From Pseudomonas fluorescens (lineage in GTDB: Bacteria > Pseudomonadota > Gammaproteobacteria > Pseudomonadales > Pseudomonadaceae), in NCBI RefSeq assembly GCF_902497775.2, contig NZ_OZ024668.1:953826-1017825 (forward strand): 64,000 nt of DNA, written 5' to 3'. Below are positions 9,483 to 20,929 of the stretch, in pieces. Under the pieces are notes generated by a model, which was not told the DNA's origin, did not search any database, and saw only the letters and a program-made list of their open reading frames with translations. The translations under genes and the position numbers were made by a program. Position 1 is the stretch's first letter; each line of letters opens with the position of its first letter.

Positions 9483-10181
9483 TTATTCCTCGCGCAGGGT
9501 CTGGATCATGTAGTTGACGTCAACGTCGTTGGCCAGCTTGTAGTGCTTGGTCAGCGGGTTGTAGGTCAGGCCGATGATGTCCTTGACGGTCAGGCCGGCA
9601 TCGCGGCTCCAGGCGCCAAGCTCGGACGGGCGGATGAATTTCTTGAAGTCGTGGGTGCCGCGCGGCAGCAGCTTCATGATGTATTCGGCGCCGATGATGG
9701 CGAACAGGTAGGCCTTGGGGTTGCGGTTGATGGTCGAGAAGAACACCTGGCCGCCGGGCTTGACCATTCGGAAGCAGGCGCGAATGACCGAAGATGGGTC
9801 TGGCACGTGCTCGAGCATCTCAAGGCAGGTGACTACGTCGAACTGCTCAGGCATCTCTTCGGCCAGGGCCTCGGCGGTGATCTGCCGGTATTCGACGTTG
9901 ACCCCGGATTCGAGCTGGTGCAACTGGGCCACGGCCAGCGGCGCTTCGCCCATGTCGATACCGGTCACGGTGGCACCGCGCAGGGCCATGGCTTCACTGA
10001 GGATGCCGCCGCCGCAGCCGACGTCGAGGACCTTCTTGCCGGCCAGCTTGACCCGCTCATCGATCCAGTTGACCCGCAGCGGGTTGATGTCGTGCAGCGG
10101 CTTGAACTCGCTCTCGCGGTCCCACCAGCGGTGAGCCAGGGCTTCGAACTTGGCGATTTCGGCGTGGTCGACGTTGCTCAT
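9483..10181 (-). CDS. ubiG: ubiquinone 3-O-methyltransferase
   Basis: 232 residues. The SAM-binding motif [13 protein letters not shown] is at about 50-62, followed by post-motifs [15 protein letters not shown] and [13 protein letters not shown]. The N-terminus ([21 protein letters not shown]) and C-terminus (NYMIQTLR) are typical of UbiG. It catalyses both O-methylation steps of ubiquinone synthesis at the inner face of the membrane. It is the first gene of the ubiG-mupP-yciK unit and is separated from mtaD by about 60 bases that contain a small hairpin. Confidence 0.95.
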   Translation of the reverse strand: MSNVDHAEIAKFEALAHRWWDRESEFKPLHDINPLRVNWIDERVKLAGKKVLDVGCGGGILSEAMALRGATVTGIDMGEAPLAVAQLHQLESGVNVEYRQITAEALAEEMPEQFDVVTCLEMLEHVPDPSSVIRACFRMVKPGGQVFFSTINRNPKAYLFAIIGAEYIMKLLPRGTHDFKKFIRPSELGAWSRDAGLTVKDIIGLTYNPLTKHYKLANDVDVNYMIQTLREE

Positions 10182-10242
10182 GGAACAGTCCTCTGAATCT
10201 TGGATAATTTGCTCTTGCCCGCCAGCACTGGCTGCCGGGCGC

Positions 10243-11574
10243 TTATTCGTTGCGCTCGCCGATCCGCTGGCCCCAGGCGCAGGCGGTGGCGTGCAGGGCC
10301 TGTTCGTCCAGGCGGGTCAGGCGCCGGTCGTCAAGCAGTGGCTTGCCGGCAACCCAGACGTGCTTCACGCAGTCCCGGCCGCTGGCATAGATCAGTTGCG
10401 AAACCGGGTCATACACCGGCTGCTGGGCCAACCCCGAAAGGTCGAAAGCGACCAGGTCGGCGGCCTTGCCCAGCTCCAGCGAGCCGGTAATCGCCTCCAG
10501 GCCCAGGGCGCGGGCGCCGTTGAGGGTCGCCATACGCAGTGCCCGATGGGCATCCAGGGCGCTGGCCAAGCCGGCCACGGCCTTGGCCAGCAGGGCCGCG
10601 GTACGGGTTTCGCCGAGCAGGTCGAGGTCATTGTTGCTGGCCGCACCGTCGGTACCGACGGCAACGTTGACGCCGGCCTGCCACAAACGCTCGACCGGGC
10701 AGAAGCCACTGGCCAGCTTGAGGTTGGACTCCGGGCAGTGCACCACACTGGTGTTGCTTTCTACCAGCAGGGCCAGATCCTCGTCGCTGACCTGGGTCAT
10801 GTGAACCGCCTGCAGGCGCGGGCCGAGCAGGCCGAGGCGGGCTAGCCGGGCCAGGGGGCGCTCGCCGCGGGTCTGCAGCGATTGCTCGACCTCGAAGGCG
10901 GTTTCATGGATGTGCATGTGGATCGGCGCGTCCAGCTCTTCGGCGATGACGCGGATCTTTTCCAGGTTGTCGTCGCTCACCGTGTACGGCGCATGCGGGC
11001 CCAGGGCGACGGTGATGCGCGGGTGGTGGCGCAGGTCGCCGAACAGTTCGATGCCCAGCTGCAGGGCTTCTTCGGTGCTGCGCGCGCCGGGAATCGGGAA
11101 ATCCAGCAGTGGCACGGCGATCTGTGCACGGATGCCGCTGTGGTGCACGCGCTCGCTGGCGACCTTGGGGTAGAAGTACATATCGCTGAAGCAGGTGATG
11201 CCGCCCTTGATCTGCTCGGCAATGGCCAGGTCGGTGCCGTCACGGACGAAGTCTTCATCGACCCAGCGCCCTTCGGCCGGCCAGATGTGCTCTTCGAGCC
11301 AGGTCATCAGCGGCAGGTCGTCCGCCAGGCCGCGGAACAGGGTCATCGCCGCATGGCCGTGGGCGTTGATCAGCCCCGGGCTGAGCAGGCAGCCCGGCAG
11401 TTCGCGGGTTTCAGCGGCGATAAACGCCTGGGCCTGGCTGCGCGGGCCGATGAACACGATCTGCCCGTCACGGATGCCCAGGCCATGATCCTTCAAAACC
11501 ACTCCGGCAGGTTCGACCGGCACCAGCCAGGTAGGCAGGAGCAGCAGGTCGAGCGGCGTAGCGGGTTTGGGCAT
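10243..11574 (-). CDS. mtaD: TRZ/ATZ family 5'-methylthioadenosine deaminase
   Basis: 443 residues of the amidohydrolase superfamily. Metal-site residues are NAHGHAA (His72, His74), a later HMHIHE motif, and the Asp of [11 protein letters not shown]. In P. aeruginosa the gene at this position converts methylthioadenosine to methylthioinosine. That product is phosphorolysed to methylthioribose-1-phosphate, the substrate of MtnA. mtnA is encoded divergently just upstream, which supports this assignment over S-adenosylhomocysteine or guanine deaminase. Confidence 0.85.
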   Translation of the reverse strand: MPKPATPLDLLLLPTWLVPVEPAGVVLKDHGLGIRDGQIVFIGPRSQAQAFIAAETRELPGCLLSPGLINAHGHAAMTLFRGLADDLPLMTWLEEHIWPAEGRWVDEDFVRDGTDLAIAEQIKGGITCFSDMYFYPKVASERVHHSGIRAQIAVPLLDFPIPGARSTEEALQLGIELFGDLRHHPRITVALGPHAPYTVSDDNLEKIRVIAEELDAPIHMHIHETAFEVEQSLQTRGERPLARLARLGLLGPRLQAVHMTQVSDEDLALLVESNTSVVHCPESNLKLASGFCPVERLWQAGVNVAVGTDGAASNNDLDLLGETRTAALLAKAVAGLASALDAHRALRMATLNGARALGLEAITGSLELGKAADLVAFDLSGLAQQPVYDPVSQLIYASGRDCVKHVWVAGKPLLDDRRLTRLDEQALHATACAWGQRIGERNE

Positions 11575-11618
11575 GACAGGTTTCCCTGGGCGACTGAAGG
11601 TGAGGGCGAAGTATACCC

Positions 11619-11647
11619 GAGCGTCCGCGCCTGGGGCTCGCTATAAT
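11619..11647 (+). promoter_or_regulatory. probable mtnA promoter
   Basis: A perfect TATAAT -10 is at 11642-11647, about 35 bases ahead of the mtnA start. The -35 position (around 11619-11624) is a poor match. It lies in the mtaD/mtnA divergent region. Confidence 0.45.
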
Positions 11648-11682
11648 CGTCCGCTTTTGATGTCCGAATGATGGGGTGAGGC

Positions 11683-12759
11683 ATGCGCGATCGACTAATG
11701 GCTGCAGAGAAGGTGAAAGCCATCGATTGGCGGGATGGCACCCTTTATCTGCTCGATCAGCGCGCGCTGCCGTCGGCGCAGGTCTGGCTGGCCTGCAGCG
11801 ATGCCGTCGCAGTGGCCGAGGCCATTCGCACGATGGCGGTGCGCGGTGCCCCGGCCATTGGCATCAGCGCCGCCTATGGCCTGGCCATGGCTGTTGCTCA
11901 GCGCCTGGTCGCCGGCGGTGACTGGGAAATGGCCCTGGAAGAGGACTTCGAGCTGCTGGTGCATGCCCGGCCGACCGCCGCCAACCTGTTCTGGGCCCTG
12001 AACCGCATGCGCGAGCGCTTGCTGCGGCTCAAGGAAGGCGATGACGTGCAGGCCATCATGGAGGCCGAGGCCGTAGCCATCCATGAGAGCGACCGCGAAG
12101 CCAACCTGACCATGGCGCAACTGGGCGTCGAGCTGATCCGCAAGCACCAGGGCAACGAGCAGGCCGTTCTGACCCACGGCAACACCGGCGCCCTGGCCAC
12201 CGGCGGCTTCGGTACCGCTCTGGGGGTGGTGCGCGCCGCTTACCTGGAGGGCATGATCGAACGCGTCTATGTCGATGAAACCCGCCCGTGGCTGCAGGGC
12301 TCGCGGCTGAGCGCCTGGGAGCTGGCCGGCGAGGGCATCCCGGCAACCATCACGGCCGATTCGGCGGCCGCCCATCTGATGAAAACCAAGGGCATCACCT
12401 GGGTGATCGTCGGCGCCGACCGCATTACCGCCAATGGCGATGTGGCGAGCAAGATCGGCACCTACCAGCTGGCGGTCAACGCCATGCACCATGGCGTGCG
12501 TTTCATGGTCGTGGCGCCGAGTTCGAGCATTGACATGAATCTTGAAAGCGGCGACGACATCCTTCTTGAAGAGCGCAGTGCCAGCGAGTTGCTGGAGCTC
12601 GGCGGTGAATCGCTGGGCGCCGATTTCGAGGCGTTCAACCCGGTGTTCGACGTGACCCCGGCCGACCTGATCGACGTGATCATCACCGAGAAAGGCATCG
12701 TCGAGCGCCCGGACACAGTGAAGATGGCGCAACTGATGTGTCGCAAGCGTTTGCATTGA
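11683..12759 (+). CDS. mtnA: S-methyl-5-thioribose-1-phosphate isomerase
   Basis: 358 residues. The eIF2B-related isomerase signatures are all present: [13 protein letters not shown] near the N-terminus, the catalytic-region motif [30 protein letters not shown], and [16 protein letters not shown]. The enzyme converts methylthioribose-1-phosphate to methylthioribulose-1-phosphate in methionine salvage. It is divergent from mtaD, which supplies the pathway upstream. The start is ATG 11683; an ATG six codons later (11698) is a possible alternative. Confidence 0.93.
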   Translation: MRDRLMAAEKVKAIDWRDGTLYLLDQRALPSAQVWLACSDAVAVAEAIRTMAVRGAPAIGISAAYGLAMAVAQRLVAGGDWEMALEEDFELLVHARPTAANLFWALNRMRERLLRLKEGDDVQAIMEAEAVAIHESDREANLTMAQLGVELIRKHQGNEQAVLTHGNTGALATGGFGTALGVVRAAYLEGMIERVYVDETRPWLQGSRLSAWELAGEGIPATITADSAAAHLMKTKGITWVIVGADRITANGDVASKIGTYQLAVNAMHHGVRFMVVAPSSSIDMNLESGDDILLEERSASELLELGGESLGADFEAFNPVFDVTPADLIDVIITEKGIVERPDTVKMAQLMCRKRLH

Positions 12760-12773
12760 GTCTTTGCCCTCGT

Positions 12774-12835
12774 CTGCGGCCTGCTGTAGCGGCTAACGGG
12801 CGTTATCGACGAGCAGTAGGGTAGTAGTGCCGCAG
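12774..12835 (+). other. imperfect inverted repeat between mtnA and gyrA
   Basis: CTGCGGC (12774-12780) pairs with GCCGCAG (12829-12835), with further partial pairing inside (CTGCTG / CAGTAG). It lies 15 bases after the mtnA stop and could end that transcript, although there is no T run. The remaining ~200 bases to gyrA must hold the gyrA promoter; TGTGGTAACAT at about 12860-12869 is a possible extended -10. Confidence 0.4.
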
Positions 12836-13037
12836 GCTACTCCCACCCTCTGGGCGATTGTGGTAACATCCGACGGTTTCCAAGGCCGCCCCACGGGGCT
12901 GCCTTTACTGCGCAGATCCATGGCATAACTCGTTGATTTGTCGTAAGTCGTTGCAAGGAGTCACTTTGCAGCGGCGAGCTTCGTTCGTCCCATATGGATG
13001 TGACGAGGTTTCACCAGAAAAAGGAATCAGGCTTCTC

Positions 13038-15680
13038 ATGGGCGAACTGGCCAAAGAAATCCTCCCGGTCAATATCGAAGACGAGCTGAGACAGTCCTAC
13101 CTCGACTACGCGATGAGCGTCATTGTCGGGCGTGCACTGCCCGATGCGCGTGATGGCTTGAAGCCCGTGCATCGCCGCGTTCTGTATGCGATGAGCGAAC
13201 TGGGTAACGACTGGAACAAACCGTACAAGAAATCCGCCCGTGTGGTCGGTGACGTGATCGGTAAGTACCACCCGCATGGTGATACCGCCGTTTACGACAC
13301 CATCGTACGTATGGCTCAGCCGTTCTCGCTGCGTTACCTGCTGGTCGACGGCCAGGGTAACTTCGGTTCGGTCGACGGCGACAACGCCGCTGCCATGCGA
13401 TACACCGAAGTGCGCATGACCAAGCTGGCCCACGAGCTGCTGGCCGACCTGCACAAAGAGACGGTCGACTGGGTACCCAACTACGACGGTACCGAGCAGA
13501 TCCCGGCGGTCATGCCGACCAAGATCCCCAACCTGCTGGTCAACGGTTCCAGCGGTATCGCCGTGGGAATGGCGACCAACATTCCGCCGCACAACCTCGG
13601 TGAAGTCATCGACGGTTGCCTGGCGCTGATCGACAACGCCGACATCACCATCGATGAACTGATGCAGTTCATCCCCGGCCCCGACTTCCCGACTGCGGCG
13701 ATCATCAATGGCCGCCAGGGCATCATCGAGGCCTACCGCACCGGCCGTGGCCGTATCTACATGCGCGCCCGCTCGATGGTCGAAGACATCGACAAGGTCG
13801 GTGGCCGCCAGCAGATCGTCGTTACCGAGCTGCCGTACCAGCTGAACAAGGCGCGTCTGATCGAGAAGATCGCCGAGCTGGTCAAGGAGAAGAAGCTCGA
13901 AGGTATTACCGAGCTGCGCGACGAGTCCGACAAGGACGGTATGCGTATCGTCATCGAGCTGCGTCGTGGCGAAGTGCCTGAGGTGATCCTCAATAACCTC
14001 TACGCCCAGACCCAGCTGCAGAGTGTCTTCGGTATCAACGTGGTCGCGCTGATCGACGGCCGTCCACGGGTGCTGAACCTCAAGGAGCTGCTCGAGGCCT
14101 TCGTTCGCCACCGCCGCGAAGTGGTCACCCGTCGTACCGTGTTCGAACTGCGCAAGGCGCGTGAGCGCGGGCACATCCTTGAGGGCCAGGCGGTTGCCCT
14201 GTCCAACATCGATCCGGTCATTGCCCTGATCAAGGCTTCGCCGACGCCGTCCGAGGCCAAGGAAGCGCTGATCAGCACCCCGTGGGAGTCCAGTGCCGTG
14301 CAGGTGATGGTCGAGCGCGCTGGCGCCGACTCCTGCCGTCCGGAAAACCTCGATCCGCAGTTCGGTCTGCGCGATGGCAAGTACTTCCTGTCGCCGGAAC
14401 AGGCCCAGGCCATTCTGGACCTGCGTCTGCACCGCCTGACCGGCCTTGAGCACGAGAAGCTGCTGGCCGAGTACCAGGAGATCCTCAACCAGATCGGCGA
14501 GCTGATCCGCATCCTCAACAGCGCCGAGCGCCTGATGGAAGTGATCCGCGAAGAGCTGGAGCTGATCCGCGCCGAATACGGTGATGTACGCCGCACCGAA
14601 ATCCTCGATGCGCGTCTGGACCTGACCCTGGGCGACATGATCCCGGAAGAAGAGCGGGTCGTGACCATCTCCCATGGCGGCTACGCCAAGACCCAGCCGC
14701 TGGCCGCCTACCAGGCCCAGCGCCGCGGTGGTAAGGGCAAGTCGGCTACCGGCGTCAAGGACGAGGACTACATCTCGCACCTGCTGGTCGCCAACAGCCA
14801 CACCACCCTGCTGCTGTTCTCCAGCAAGGGCAAGGTGTACTGGCTCAAGACCTATGAAATCCCCGAAGCCTCCCGTGCCGCGCGTGGTCGACCATTGGTC
14901 AACCTGTTGCCGCTGGACGAGGGCGAGTACATTTCGACCATGTTGCCGGTCGAGGAATACACCGAAGGTCACTTCATCTTCATGGCGACCGCCAACGGCA
15001 CCGTGAAGAAGACCCCGCTGGAGTCCTTCAGCCGCCAGCGCAGTGTCGGCCTGATCGCCCTGGAGCTGGACGAAGGCGACGTGCTGATTTCTGCAGCCAT
15101 CACCGATGGCGAACGTGAGGTCATGCTGTTCTCCGACGCCGGCAAGGTGACCCGCTTCAAGGAATCCGACGTTCGTGCCATGGGCCGTACTGCCCGCGGT
15201 GTACGCGGCATGCGCCTGGCCGAAGGGCAGAAGCTGATCTCCATGATCATCCCGGAAGAGGGCAGCCAGATCCTCACCGCTTCCGAACGTGGCTATGGCA
15301 AGCGTACCGAAATCGGCGAATTCCCCGAGTACAAGCGTGGCGGTCAGGGCGTTATCGCCATGGTCAGCAACGAGCGTAACGGTCGCCTGGTCGGGGCGGT
15401 GCAGGTGCAGGACGGTGAGGAAATCATGCTGATTTCCGACCAAGGCACCCTGGTCCGTACCCGTGTCGGCGAAGTCTCCAGCCTGGGCCGTAACACCCAG
15501 GGTGTGACCCTCATCAAGCTGGCCAGCGACGAGACCCTGGTGGGTCTGGAGCGGGTCCAGGAGCCGTCCGAAGAGGAAGGTGACGAGGACTTCGACGCCG
15601 ACGTGGATGGCGCCGAGGTGGATGCCGATGCGGCGCCACAGGCCGACGCCGCTGCCGACGAAGAGGCACAGCCGGAATAA
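13038..15680 (+). CDS. gyrA: DNA gyrase subunit A
   Basis: 880 residues. ATG 13038 gives the normal N-terminus [20 protein letters not shown]; upstream in-frame starts would add an atypical 35-residue extension. The catalytic Tyr lies in [10 protein letters not shown]. The quinolone-resistance region reads [10 protein letters not shown] with Thr83 and Asp87, the susceptible Pseudomonas state. The GyrA box QRRGGKG, needed for DNA wrapping, is in the C-terminal beta-pinwheel. The C-terminal ~45 residues are strongly acidic (Asp/Glu/Ala-rich). It heads the gyrA-serC-pheA-tyrA/aroA-cmk-rpsA series. Confidence 0.97.
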   Translation: MGELAKEILPVNIEDELRQSYLDYAMSVIVGRALPDARDGLKPVHRRVLYAMSELGNDWNKPYKKSARVVGDVIGKYHPHGDTAVYDTIVRMAQPFSLRYLLVDGQGNFGSVDGDNAAAMRYTEVRMTKLAHELLADLHKETVDWVPNYDGTEQIPAVMPTKIPNLLVNGSSGIAVGMATNIPPHNLGEVIDGCLALIDNADITIDELMQFIPGPDFPTAAIINGRQGIIEAYRTGRGRIYMRARSMVEDIDKVGGRQQIVVTELPYQLNKARLIEKIAELVKEKKLEGITELRDESDKDGMRIVIELRRGEVPEVILNNLYAQTQLQSVFGINVVALIDGRPRVLNLKELLEAFVRHRREVVTRRTVFELRKARERGHILEGQAVALSNIDPVIALIKASPTPSEAKEALISTPWESSAVQVMVERAGADSCRPENLDPQFGLRDGKYFLSPEQAQAILDLRLHRLTGLEHEKLLAEYQEILNQIGELIRILNSAERLMEVIREELELIRAEYGDVRRTEILDARLDLTLGDMIPEEERVVTISHGGYAKTQPLAAYQAQRRGGKGKSATGVKDEDYISHLLVANSHTTLLLFSSKGKVYWLKTYEIPEASRAARGRPLVNLLPLDEGEYISTMLPVEEYTEGHFIFMATANGTVKKTPLESFSRQRSVGLIALELDEGDVLISAAITDGEREVMLFSDAGKVTRFKESDVRAMGRTARGVRGMRLAEGQKLISMIIPEEGSQILTASERGYGKRTEIGEFPEYKRGGQGVIAMVSNERNGRLVGAVQVQDGEEIMLISDQGTLVRTRVGEVSSLGRNTQGVTLIKLASDETLVGLERVQEPSEEEGDEDFDADVDGAEVDADAAPQADAAADEEAQPE

Positions 15681-15717
15681 TCTATTAGTAGCGCAATCCT
15701 GGTGGGGGAGGTCGCGG

Positions 15718-15745
15718 CAGTCGGGCACGGCTCGCTGCCCGACTG
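15718..15745 (+). other. perfect hairpin between gyrA and serC
   Basis: CAGTCGGGCA and TGCCCGACTG form a 10-bp perfect stem with an eight-base loop, 37 bases after gyrA and 36 before serC. There is no T tract, so it may be a processing or attenuation structure rather than a complete terminator. Confidence 0.6.
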
Positions 15746-15781
15746 GCTCCTGCGGACATCAAGAGCAGAGCGAGAGTGGAT

Positions 15782-16867
15782 GTGAGCAAACGAGCCTTTA
15801 ACTTCTGCGCAGGCCCTGCTGCGCTCCCTGACGCTGTACTGCAGCGCGCCCAGGCTGAAATGCTGAACTGGCGTGGCAAAGGCCTGTCGGTGATGGAGAT
15901 GAGTCACCGTAGTGATGACTACGTGGCCATTGCCGAGAAGGCCGAGCAGGATCTGCGCGACCTGATGTCCATTCCTTCCAATTACAAGGTGCTGTTCCTG
16001 CAGGGCGGTGCGAGCCAGCAGTTCGCCGAGATTCCGCTCAACCTGCTGCCCGAAAACGGCACCGCCGACTATATCGAAACCGGTATCTGGTCGAAAAAAG
16101 CCATCGAAGAAGCCCGTCGCTACGGCCACATCAACGTTGCTGCCAGCGCCAAGGCCTACGACTACCTGGCGATCCCGGGTCAGAACGAATGGAACCTGAG
16201 CAAGAACGCCGCCTACGTGCACTACGCCTCGAACGAGACCATCGGTGGTCTGGAGTTCGACTGGGTGCCGCAGACTGGTGACGTGCCGCTGGTGGTCGAC
16301 ATGTCCTCGGACATTCTTTCGCGCCCGGTCAATGTCTCCGATTTTGGCCTGATCTATGCCGGCGCCCAGAAGAACATCGGCCCGAGCGGCCTGGTGGTGG
16401 TGATCGTTCGTGAAGATCTGCTCGGCCGTGCCCGCAGCAGCTGCCCGACCATGCTCGACTACAAGGTTGCGGCCGACAACGGCTCGATGTACAACACGCC
16501 GGCGACCTATTCCTGGTACCTGTCGGGCCTGGTCTTCGAGTGGCTCAAAGAGCAGGGCGGCGTCGAAGCCATGGAGCAGCGCAATCGGGCCAAGAAAGAC
16601 CGCCTGTATGGCTTCATCGACAACAGCGAATTCTATACCAACCCGATCAGCGTCAACGCCCGTTCGTGGATGAACGTGCCGTTCCGCCTGGCCGACGAGC
16701 GCCTGGACAAGGCCTTCCTCGCCGGAGCCGACGCCCGTGGCTTGTTGAATCTCAAGGGGCACCGTTCGGTTGGCGGTATGCGTGCCTCGATCTATAACGC
16801 GCTTGGCCTGGATGCCGTTGAAGCGCTGGTTGATTACATGGCTGAATTCGAGAAGGAGCACGGATGA
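15782..16867 (+). CDS. serC: phosphoserine aminotransferase
   Basis: 361 residues starting MSKRAFNFCAGPAALP. GTG 15782 is chosen because it gives the family N-terminus; a GTG two codons earlier is also possible. Signatures include LFLQGGASQQF and the PLP-lysine segment YAGAQKNIGPSG. It makes phosphoserine and also serves pyridoxal phosphate synthesis. The stop overlaps the pheA start (ATGA), so the two are translationally coupled. Confidence 0.96.
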   Translation: MSKRAFNFCAGPAALPDAVLQRAQAEMLNWRGKGLSVMEMSHRSDDYVAIAEKAEQDLRDLMSIPSNYKVLFLQGGASQQFAEIPLNLLPENGTADYIETGIWSKKAIEEARRYGHINVAASAKAYDYLAIPGQNEWNLSKNAAYVHYASNETIGGLEFDWVPQTGDVPLVVDMSSDILSRPVNVSDFGLIYAGAQKNIGPSGLVVVIVREDLLGRARSSCPTMLDYKVAADNGSMYNTPATYSWYLSGLVFEWLKEQGGVEAMEQRNRAKKDRLYGFIDNSEFYTNPISVNARSWMNVPFRLADERLDKAFLAGADARGLLNLKGHRSVGGMRASIYNALGLDAVEALVDYMAEFEKEHG

Positions 16868-17961
16868 TGTCGGAGCAGGAACTCAAGGCGCTGCGGGTGC
16901 GCATCGACAGTCTCGACGAGAAGATTCTCGAGCTGATCAGTGATCGTGCCCGCTGCGCGCAGGAAGTGGCGCGGGTCAAAACCGCGACCCTGGCCGAGGG
17001 CGAGACCCCGGTGTTCTACCGCCCTGAGCGCGAGGCGCAGGTGCTCAAGCGCGTCATGCAGCGCAACCAGGGGCCGCTGGGCAACGAAGAGATGGCGCGC
17101 TTGTTCCGCGAAATCATGTCTTCGTGCCTGGCCCTGGAGCAGCCGCTCAAAGTGGCCTACCTCGGCCCCGAGGGTACCTTTACCCAGGCTGCGGCGATGA
17201 AGCATTTCGGTCATGCGGTGATCAGCAAGCCGATGGCGGCCATCGACGAAGTGTTCCGCGAAGTGGCGGCCGGTGCCGTCAACTTTGGCGTGGTGCCGGT
17301 GGAGAACTCCACCGAAGGTGCGGTCAACCACACCCTCGACAGCTTCCTTGAGCACGACATGGTGATCTGCGGCGAAGTCGAGCTGCGCATTCACCACCAC
17401 CTGCTGGTGGGCGAGAACACCAAGACCGACAGCATCAGCCGTATCTACTCCCATGCCCAGTCGCTGGCCCAGTGCCGCAAGTGGCTGGACGCCCATTATC
17501 CGAATGTCGAGCGCGTGGCGGTGTCGAGCAACGCCGAAGCGGCCAAGCGGGTCAAGGGTGAGTGGAACTCGGCGGCCATCGCCGGCGACATGGCGGCTGG
17601 CCTGTACGGCCTGACCCGCCTGGCCGAGAAGATCGAAGACCGTCCGGACAACTCCACGCGCTTCCTGATGATCGGTAGCCAGGAAGTGCCGCCGACCGGC
17701 GACGACAAGACCTCGATCATCGTCTCCATGAGCAACAAGCCGGGCGCCTTGCACGAGCTGCTGGTGCCGTTCCACGAGAACGGTATCGACCTGACCCGTA
17801 TCGAGACTCGTCCTTCGCGCAGCGGTAAATGGACCTACGTGTTCTTCATCGATTTCGTCGGCCACCACCGTGATCCGCTGATCAAGGCCGTACTGGAGCA
17901 GATCAGTCAGGAAGCCGTGGCCCTGAAGGTACTGGGTTCCTACCCCAAAGCGGTACTTTGA
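16864..17961 (+). CDS. pheA: bifunctional chorismate mutase / prephenate dehydratase (P-protein)
   Basis: 365 residues in three domains. The AroQ-type chorismate mutase spans 1-90 (LRVRIDSLDEKILELISDRA). Prephenate dehydratase spans ~95-275 (YLGPEGTFTQAAA, VPVENSTEGAVNHTLD, DNSTRFLMI). An ACT domain spans ~285-365, with GALHELL and the Phe-binding ESRP motif as ETRP. It catalyses chorismate to phenylpyruvate and is feedback-inhibited by phenylalanine in the family. In many pseudomonads hisC2 follows; here the next gene begins 44 bases on. Confidence 0.96.
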   Translation: MMSEQELKALRVRIDSLDEKILELISDRARCAQEVARVKTATLAEGETPVFYRPEREAQVLKRVMQRNQGPLGNEEMARLFREIMSSCLALEQPLKVAYLGPEGTFTQAAAMKHFGHAVISKPMAAIDEVFREVAAGAVNFGVVPVENSTEGAVNHTLDSFLEHDMVICGEVELRIHHHLLVGENTKTDSISRIYSHAQSLAQCRKWLDAHYPNVERVAVSSNAEAAKRVKGEWNSAAIAGDMAAGLYGLTRLAEKIEDRPDNSTRFLMIGSQEVPPTGDDKTSIIVSMSNKPGALHELLVPFHENGIDLTRIETRPSRSGKWTYVFFIDFVGHHRDPLIKAVLEQISQEAVALKVLGSYPKAVL

Positions 17962-18005
17962 GGCTATGAGTGGCGTACATGCAGTTTTGAACAGGGTCCA
18001 GCTCC

Positions 18006-20246
18006 GTGGTTGAAGTCGTGGTAAACAAACCGGAGCCGATCATCGGTCGGCTGGTGGTGGTCGGGTTGGGCCTGATTGGCGGGTCCTTCGCCAAAGGCTT
18101 GCGTGAGAGCGGCCTGTGCCGCGAAGTGGTCGGTGTCGATCTGGATCCGCAGTCGCGCAAGCTGGCGGTGGAGCTGGGCGTGGTCGATCGCTGCGAAGAA
18201 GACCTCGCCGCCGCCTGCATCGGCGCTGACGTCATCCAGCTGGCCGTGCCGATCCTGGCCATGGAAAAGCTCCTCGCCCGCTTGGCTCAGCTGGATCTCG
18301 GCCAAGCGGTGCTGACCGACGTCGGCAGCGCCAAGGGCAATGTCGTGCGCGCCGCGCGCCAGGCCCTTGCTGGGCGTTTGCCGCGTTTTGTGCCTGGGCA
18401 TCCGATTGCCGGTTCCGAGCAGAGCGGGGTGGAGGCTTCCAATGCTTCGCTGTTCCGTCGCCATAAGGTCATTCTCACGCCGCTGGCCGAAACCGATCCA
18501 GCCGCCCTGGCACTGGTCGACCGGCTCTGGCGCGCGCTGGAGGCCGATGTCGAGCACATGCAGGTCGAGCGCCACGACGAAGTCCTGGCCGCCACCAGTC
18601 ATCTGCCACACCTGCTGGCCTTCGGCTTGGTCGATTCCCTGGCCAAGCGCAATGAAAACCTCGATATCTTCCGTTACGCTGCCGGAGGTTTCCGCGATTT
18701 CACGAGAATCGCCGGAAGCGACCCGGTTATGTGGCACGACATCTTTCTCGCCAACCGCGAAGCTGTCCTGCGCACACTGGATACATTTCGCAGCGATCTC
18801 GACGCCTTGCGCGACGCGGTCGATGCAGGGGATGGGCATCAACTGCTGGGCGTCTTCACGCGCGCCCGGGTTGCCCGCGAGCATTTCAGTAAAATCCTGG
18901 CCCGCCGGGCCTATGTGGACGCTATGAACTCCAACGACCTGATTTTCCTGGCAAATCCTGGTGGCCGTGTGTCTGGCCGTATTCGTGTACCAGGTGACAA
19001 ATCGATTTCCCATCGCTCGATCATGCTCGGCTCCCTGGCCGAAGGCACCACTGAAGTGGAAGGTTTCCTTGAGGGCGAAGATGCCCTGGCGACCCTGCAA
19101 GCCTTCCGCGACATGGGTGTGGTCATCGAAGGCCCGCACCATGGCCGGGTGACCATCCACGGCGTTGGCCTCAATGGCCTGAAGCCGCCACCGGGCCCGA
19201 TCTACCTGGGCAACTCGGGCACCTCGATGCGTCTGCTTTCCGGCCTGCTGGCTGCGCAGACGTTCGACACCGTGCTGACCGGTGATGCCTCGCTGTCCAA
19301 GCGGCCGATGAACCGCGTCGCCAACCCGTTGCGGGAAATGGGCGCAGTGATCGAAACCGCCGCCGAAGGTCGTCCGCCGATGACCATCCGTGGTGGCCAC
19401 ACGCTCAAGGCCCTGACCTACACGCTGCCGATGGCCAGCGCCCAGGTCAAATCCTGCCTGCTGCTGGCCGGCTTGTACGCCGAAGGCAAGACCACTGTCA
19501 CCGAGCCTGCGCCGACCCGTGACCACACCGAGCGCATGCTCCGCGGTTTCGGCTACAGCGTTGAGGTCAACGGCCCTACGGCTTCGCTGGAGTCCGGCGG
19601 CAAGCTGACGGCCACTCATATCGAAGTGCCGGCGGATATTTCCTCGGCGGCGTTCTTCCTGGTCGCGGCGTCGATCGCCGAAGGCTCCGAGCTGCTGCTC
19701 GAGCACGTCGGCATCAATCCGACCCGTACCGGCGTCATCGACATCCTGCGCCTGATGGGCGGCGACATCACCCTGGAAAACCAGCGTGAAGTCGGCGGCG
19801 AGCCGGTGGCTGACCTGCGCGTGCGCGGAGCTAAACTCAAAGGTATCGAGATCCCCGAGCACCTGGTGCCGCTGGCTATCGACGAGTTCCCGGTGCTGTT
19901 CGTCGCTGCCGCCTGCGCCGAAGGGCGTACCGTGTTGCGCGGTGCCGAAGAGCTGCGGGTCAAGGAATCCGACCGTATCCAGGTCATGGCCGACGGCCTG
20001 CTGGCCCTGGGCGTGAAGTGCGAGCCGACCCCGGACGGCATCATTATCGACGGCGGCGCGATTGGTGGCGGTGAGGTGCACGGACATGGCGACCACCGCA
20101 TCTCCATGGCCTTCAGTATTGCCTCGTTGCGTGCGACGGCGCCGATCCGTATCCATGACTGCGCCAACGTCGCGACCTCGTTCCCGAACTTCCTCGCGTT
20201 GTGCGCCGAAGTCGGTATCCGCGTGGCAGAAGAGGGCAAGTCGTGA
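18006..20246 (+). CDS. tyrA-aroA: bifunctional prephenate dehydrogenase / EPSP synthase (TyrA-AroA fusion)
   Basis: 746 residues. The TyrA half (~1-300) has a Rossmann motif [26 protein letters not shown] and [10 protein letters not shown]. The AroA half begins at about 310 with [19 protein letters not shown] and carries [25 protein letters not shown] and KESDRI. The fusion is normal for Pseudomonas and joins tyrosine branch and shikimate steps. GTG 18006 gives [16 protein letters not shown]; a GTG at 18018 is an alternative. The stop overlaps the cmk GTG start. Confidence 0.95.
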   Translation: MVEVVVNKPEPIIGRLVVVGLGLIGGSFAKGLRESGLCREVVGVDLDPQSRKLAVELGVVDRCEEDLAAACIGADVIQLAVPILAMEKLLARLAQLDLGQAVLTDVGSAKGNVVRAARQALAGRLPRFVPGHPIAGSEQSGVEASNASLFRRHKVILTPLAETDPAALALVDRLWRALEADVEHMQVERHDEVLAATSHLPHLLAFGLVDSLAKRNENLDIFRYAAGGFRDFTRIAGSDPVMWHDIFLANREAVLRTLDTFRSDLDALRDAVDAGDGHQLLGVFTRARVAREHFSKILARRAYVDAMNSNDLIFLANPGGRVSGRIRVPGDKSISHRSIMLGSLAEGTTEVEGFLEGEDALATLQAFRDMGVVIEGPHHGRVTIHGVGLNGLKPPPGPIYLGNSGTSMRLLSGLLAAQTFDTVLTGDASLSKRPMNRVANPLREMGAVIETAAEGRPPMTIRGGHTLKALTYTLPMASAQVKSCLLLAGLYAEGKTTVTEPAPTRDHTERMLRGFGYSVEVNGPTASLESGGKLTATHIEVPADISSAAFFLVAASIAEGSELLLEHVGINPTRTGVIDILRLMGGDITLENQREVGGEPVADLRVRGAKLKGIEIPEHLVPLAIDEFPVLFVAAACAEGRTVLRGAEELRVKESDRIQVMADGLLALGVKCEPTPDGIIIDGGAIGGGEVHGHGDHRISMAFSIASLRATAPIRIHDCANVATSFPNFLALCAEVGIRVAEEGKS

Positions 20247-20929
20247 ATTCCAGCACCCCGGTCATCACCATCGACGGGCCAAGCGGTTCGGGCAAGGGCA
20301 CCGTTGCCGGCCTGCTGGCCCGCGAGCTGGGCTGGCGCCTGCTGGATTCCGGCGCGCTGTACCGGTTGCTGGCATTCAATGCCAGCAACCACGGTGTCGA
20401 CCTGACCAACGAAGAGCTGCTCAAGGCCTTGGCCGCCCATCTGGACGTGCAGTTCATTGCCGCCGAGCCGGGCAAGCTGCAGCAGATCATTCTTGAGGGT
20501 GAGGATGTCAGCAATGTCATCCGTACCGAAACCGTAGGTGCCGGCGCCTCCATGGTCGCCTCGCTGCCAGCGGTGCGCGAGGCCCTGCTGCAGCGCCAGC
20601 GGGCGTTCCAGGAAGCGCCGGGGCTGATTGCCGATGGTCGCGACATGGGCACCGTGGTGTTTCCGGATGCGCCGTTGAAGGTTTTTCTGACCGCCAGCGC
20701 CGAGGAGCGTGCTCGTCGCCGTTACTTGCAGTTGAAGGGCAAGGGCGAAGATGTTAGTCTGTCGAGTCTGCTAGATGAGATTCGTGCGCGTGATGAGCGC
20801 GACACCCAGCGCGCAGTGGCCCCGCTAAAACCGGCGGCCGATGCGATCCAGCTGGATTCCACGGAGTTGTCCATCGAGCAGGTGTTGCAACGCATCAAGA
20901 GCGAGATCGCCCTGCGCGATATCGCCTGA
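20243..20929 (+). CDS. cmk: cytidylate kinase
   Basis: 228 residues. It begins [20 protein letters not shown] with the P-loop GPSGSGKGT. Further motifs are [21 protein letters not shown], and the LID-region arginines of [12 protein letters not shown]. It phosphorylates CMP/dCMP. The GTG start at 20243 overlaps the aroA stop (GTGA). It precedes rpsA, an order conserved across Gammaproteobacteria. Confidence 0.95.
   Translation: MNSSTPVITIDGPSGSGKGTVAGLLARELGWRLLDSGALYRLLAFNASNHGVDLTNEELLKALAAHLDVQFIAAEPGKLQQIILEGEDVSNVIRTETVGAGASMVASLPAVREALLQRQRAFQEAPGLIADGRDMGTVVFPDAPLKVFLTASAEERARRRYLQLKGKGEDVSLSSLLDEIRARDERDTQRAVAPLKPAADAIQLDSTELSIEQVLQRIKSEIALRDIA

Noticed and set aside
12933..13037. 35-codon N-terminal extension of gyrA
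   Set aside because: ATG 13038 gives the exact family N-terminus; the extension has no similarity and overlaps the expected promoter/leader.
13272..13302. Possible quinolone-resistance mutation in gyrA
   Set aside because: Thr83 and Asp87 are the wild-type residues for Pseudomonas.
13011..15728. 905-codon open frame antisense to gyrA
   Set aside because: GyrA on the plus strand is unmistakable; long antisense frames are expected in high-GC Pseudomonas genes with third-position GC bias, and the peptide is His/Gln/Asp-rich nonsense.
17964..20156. 730-codon open frame antisense to tyrA-aroA
   Set aside because: Same reason: shadow of a conserved high-GC gene, no recognisable motif.
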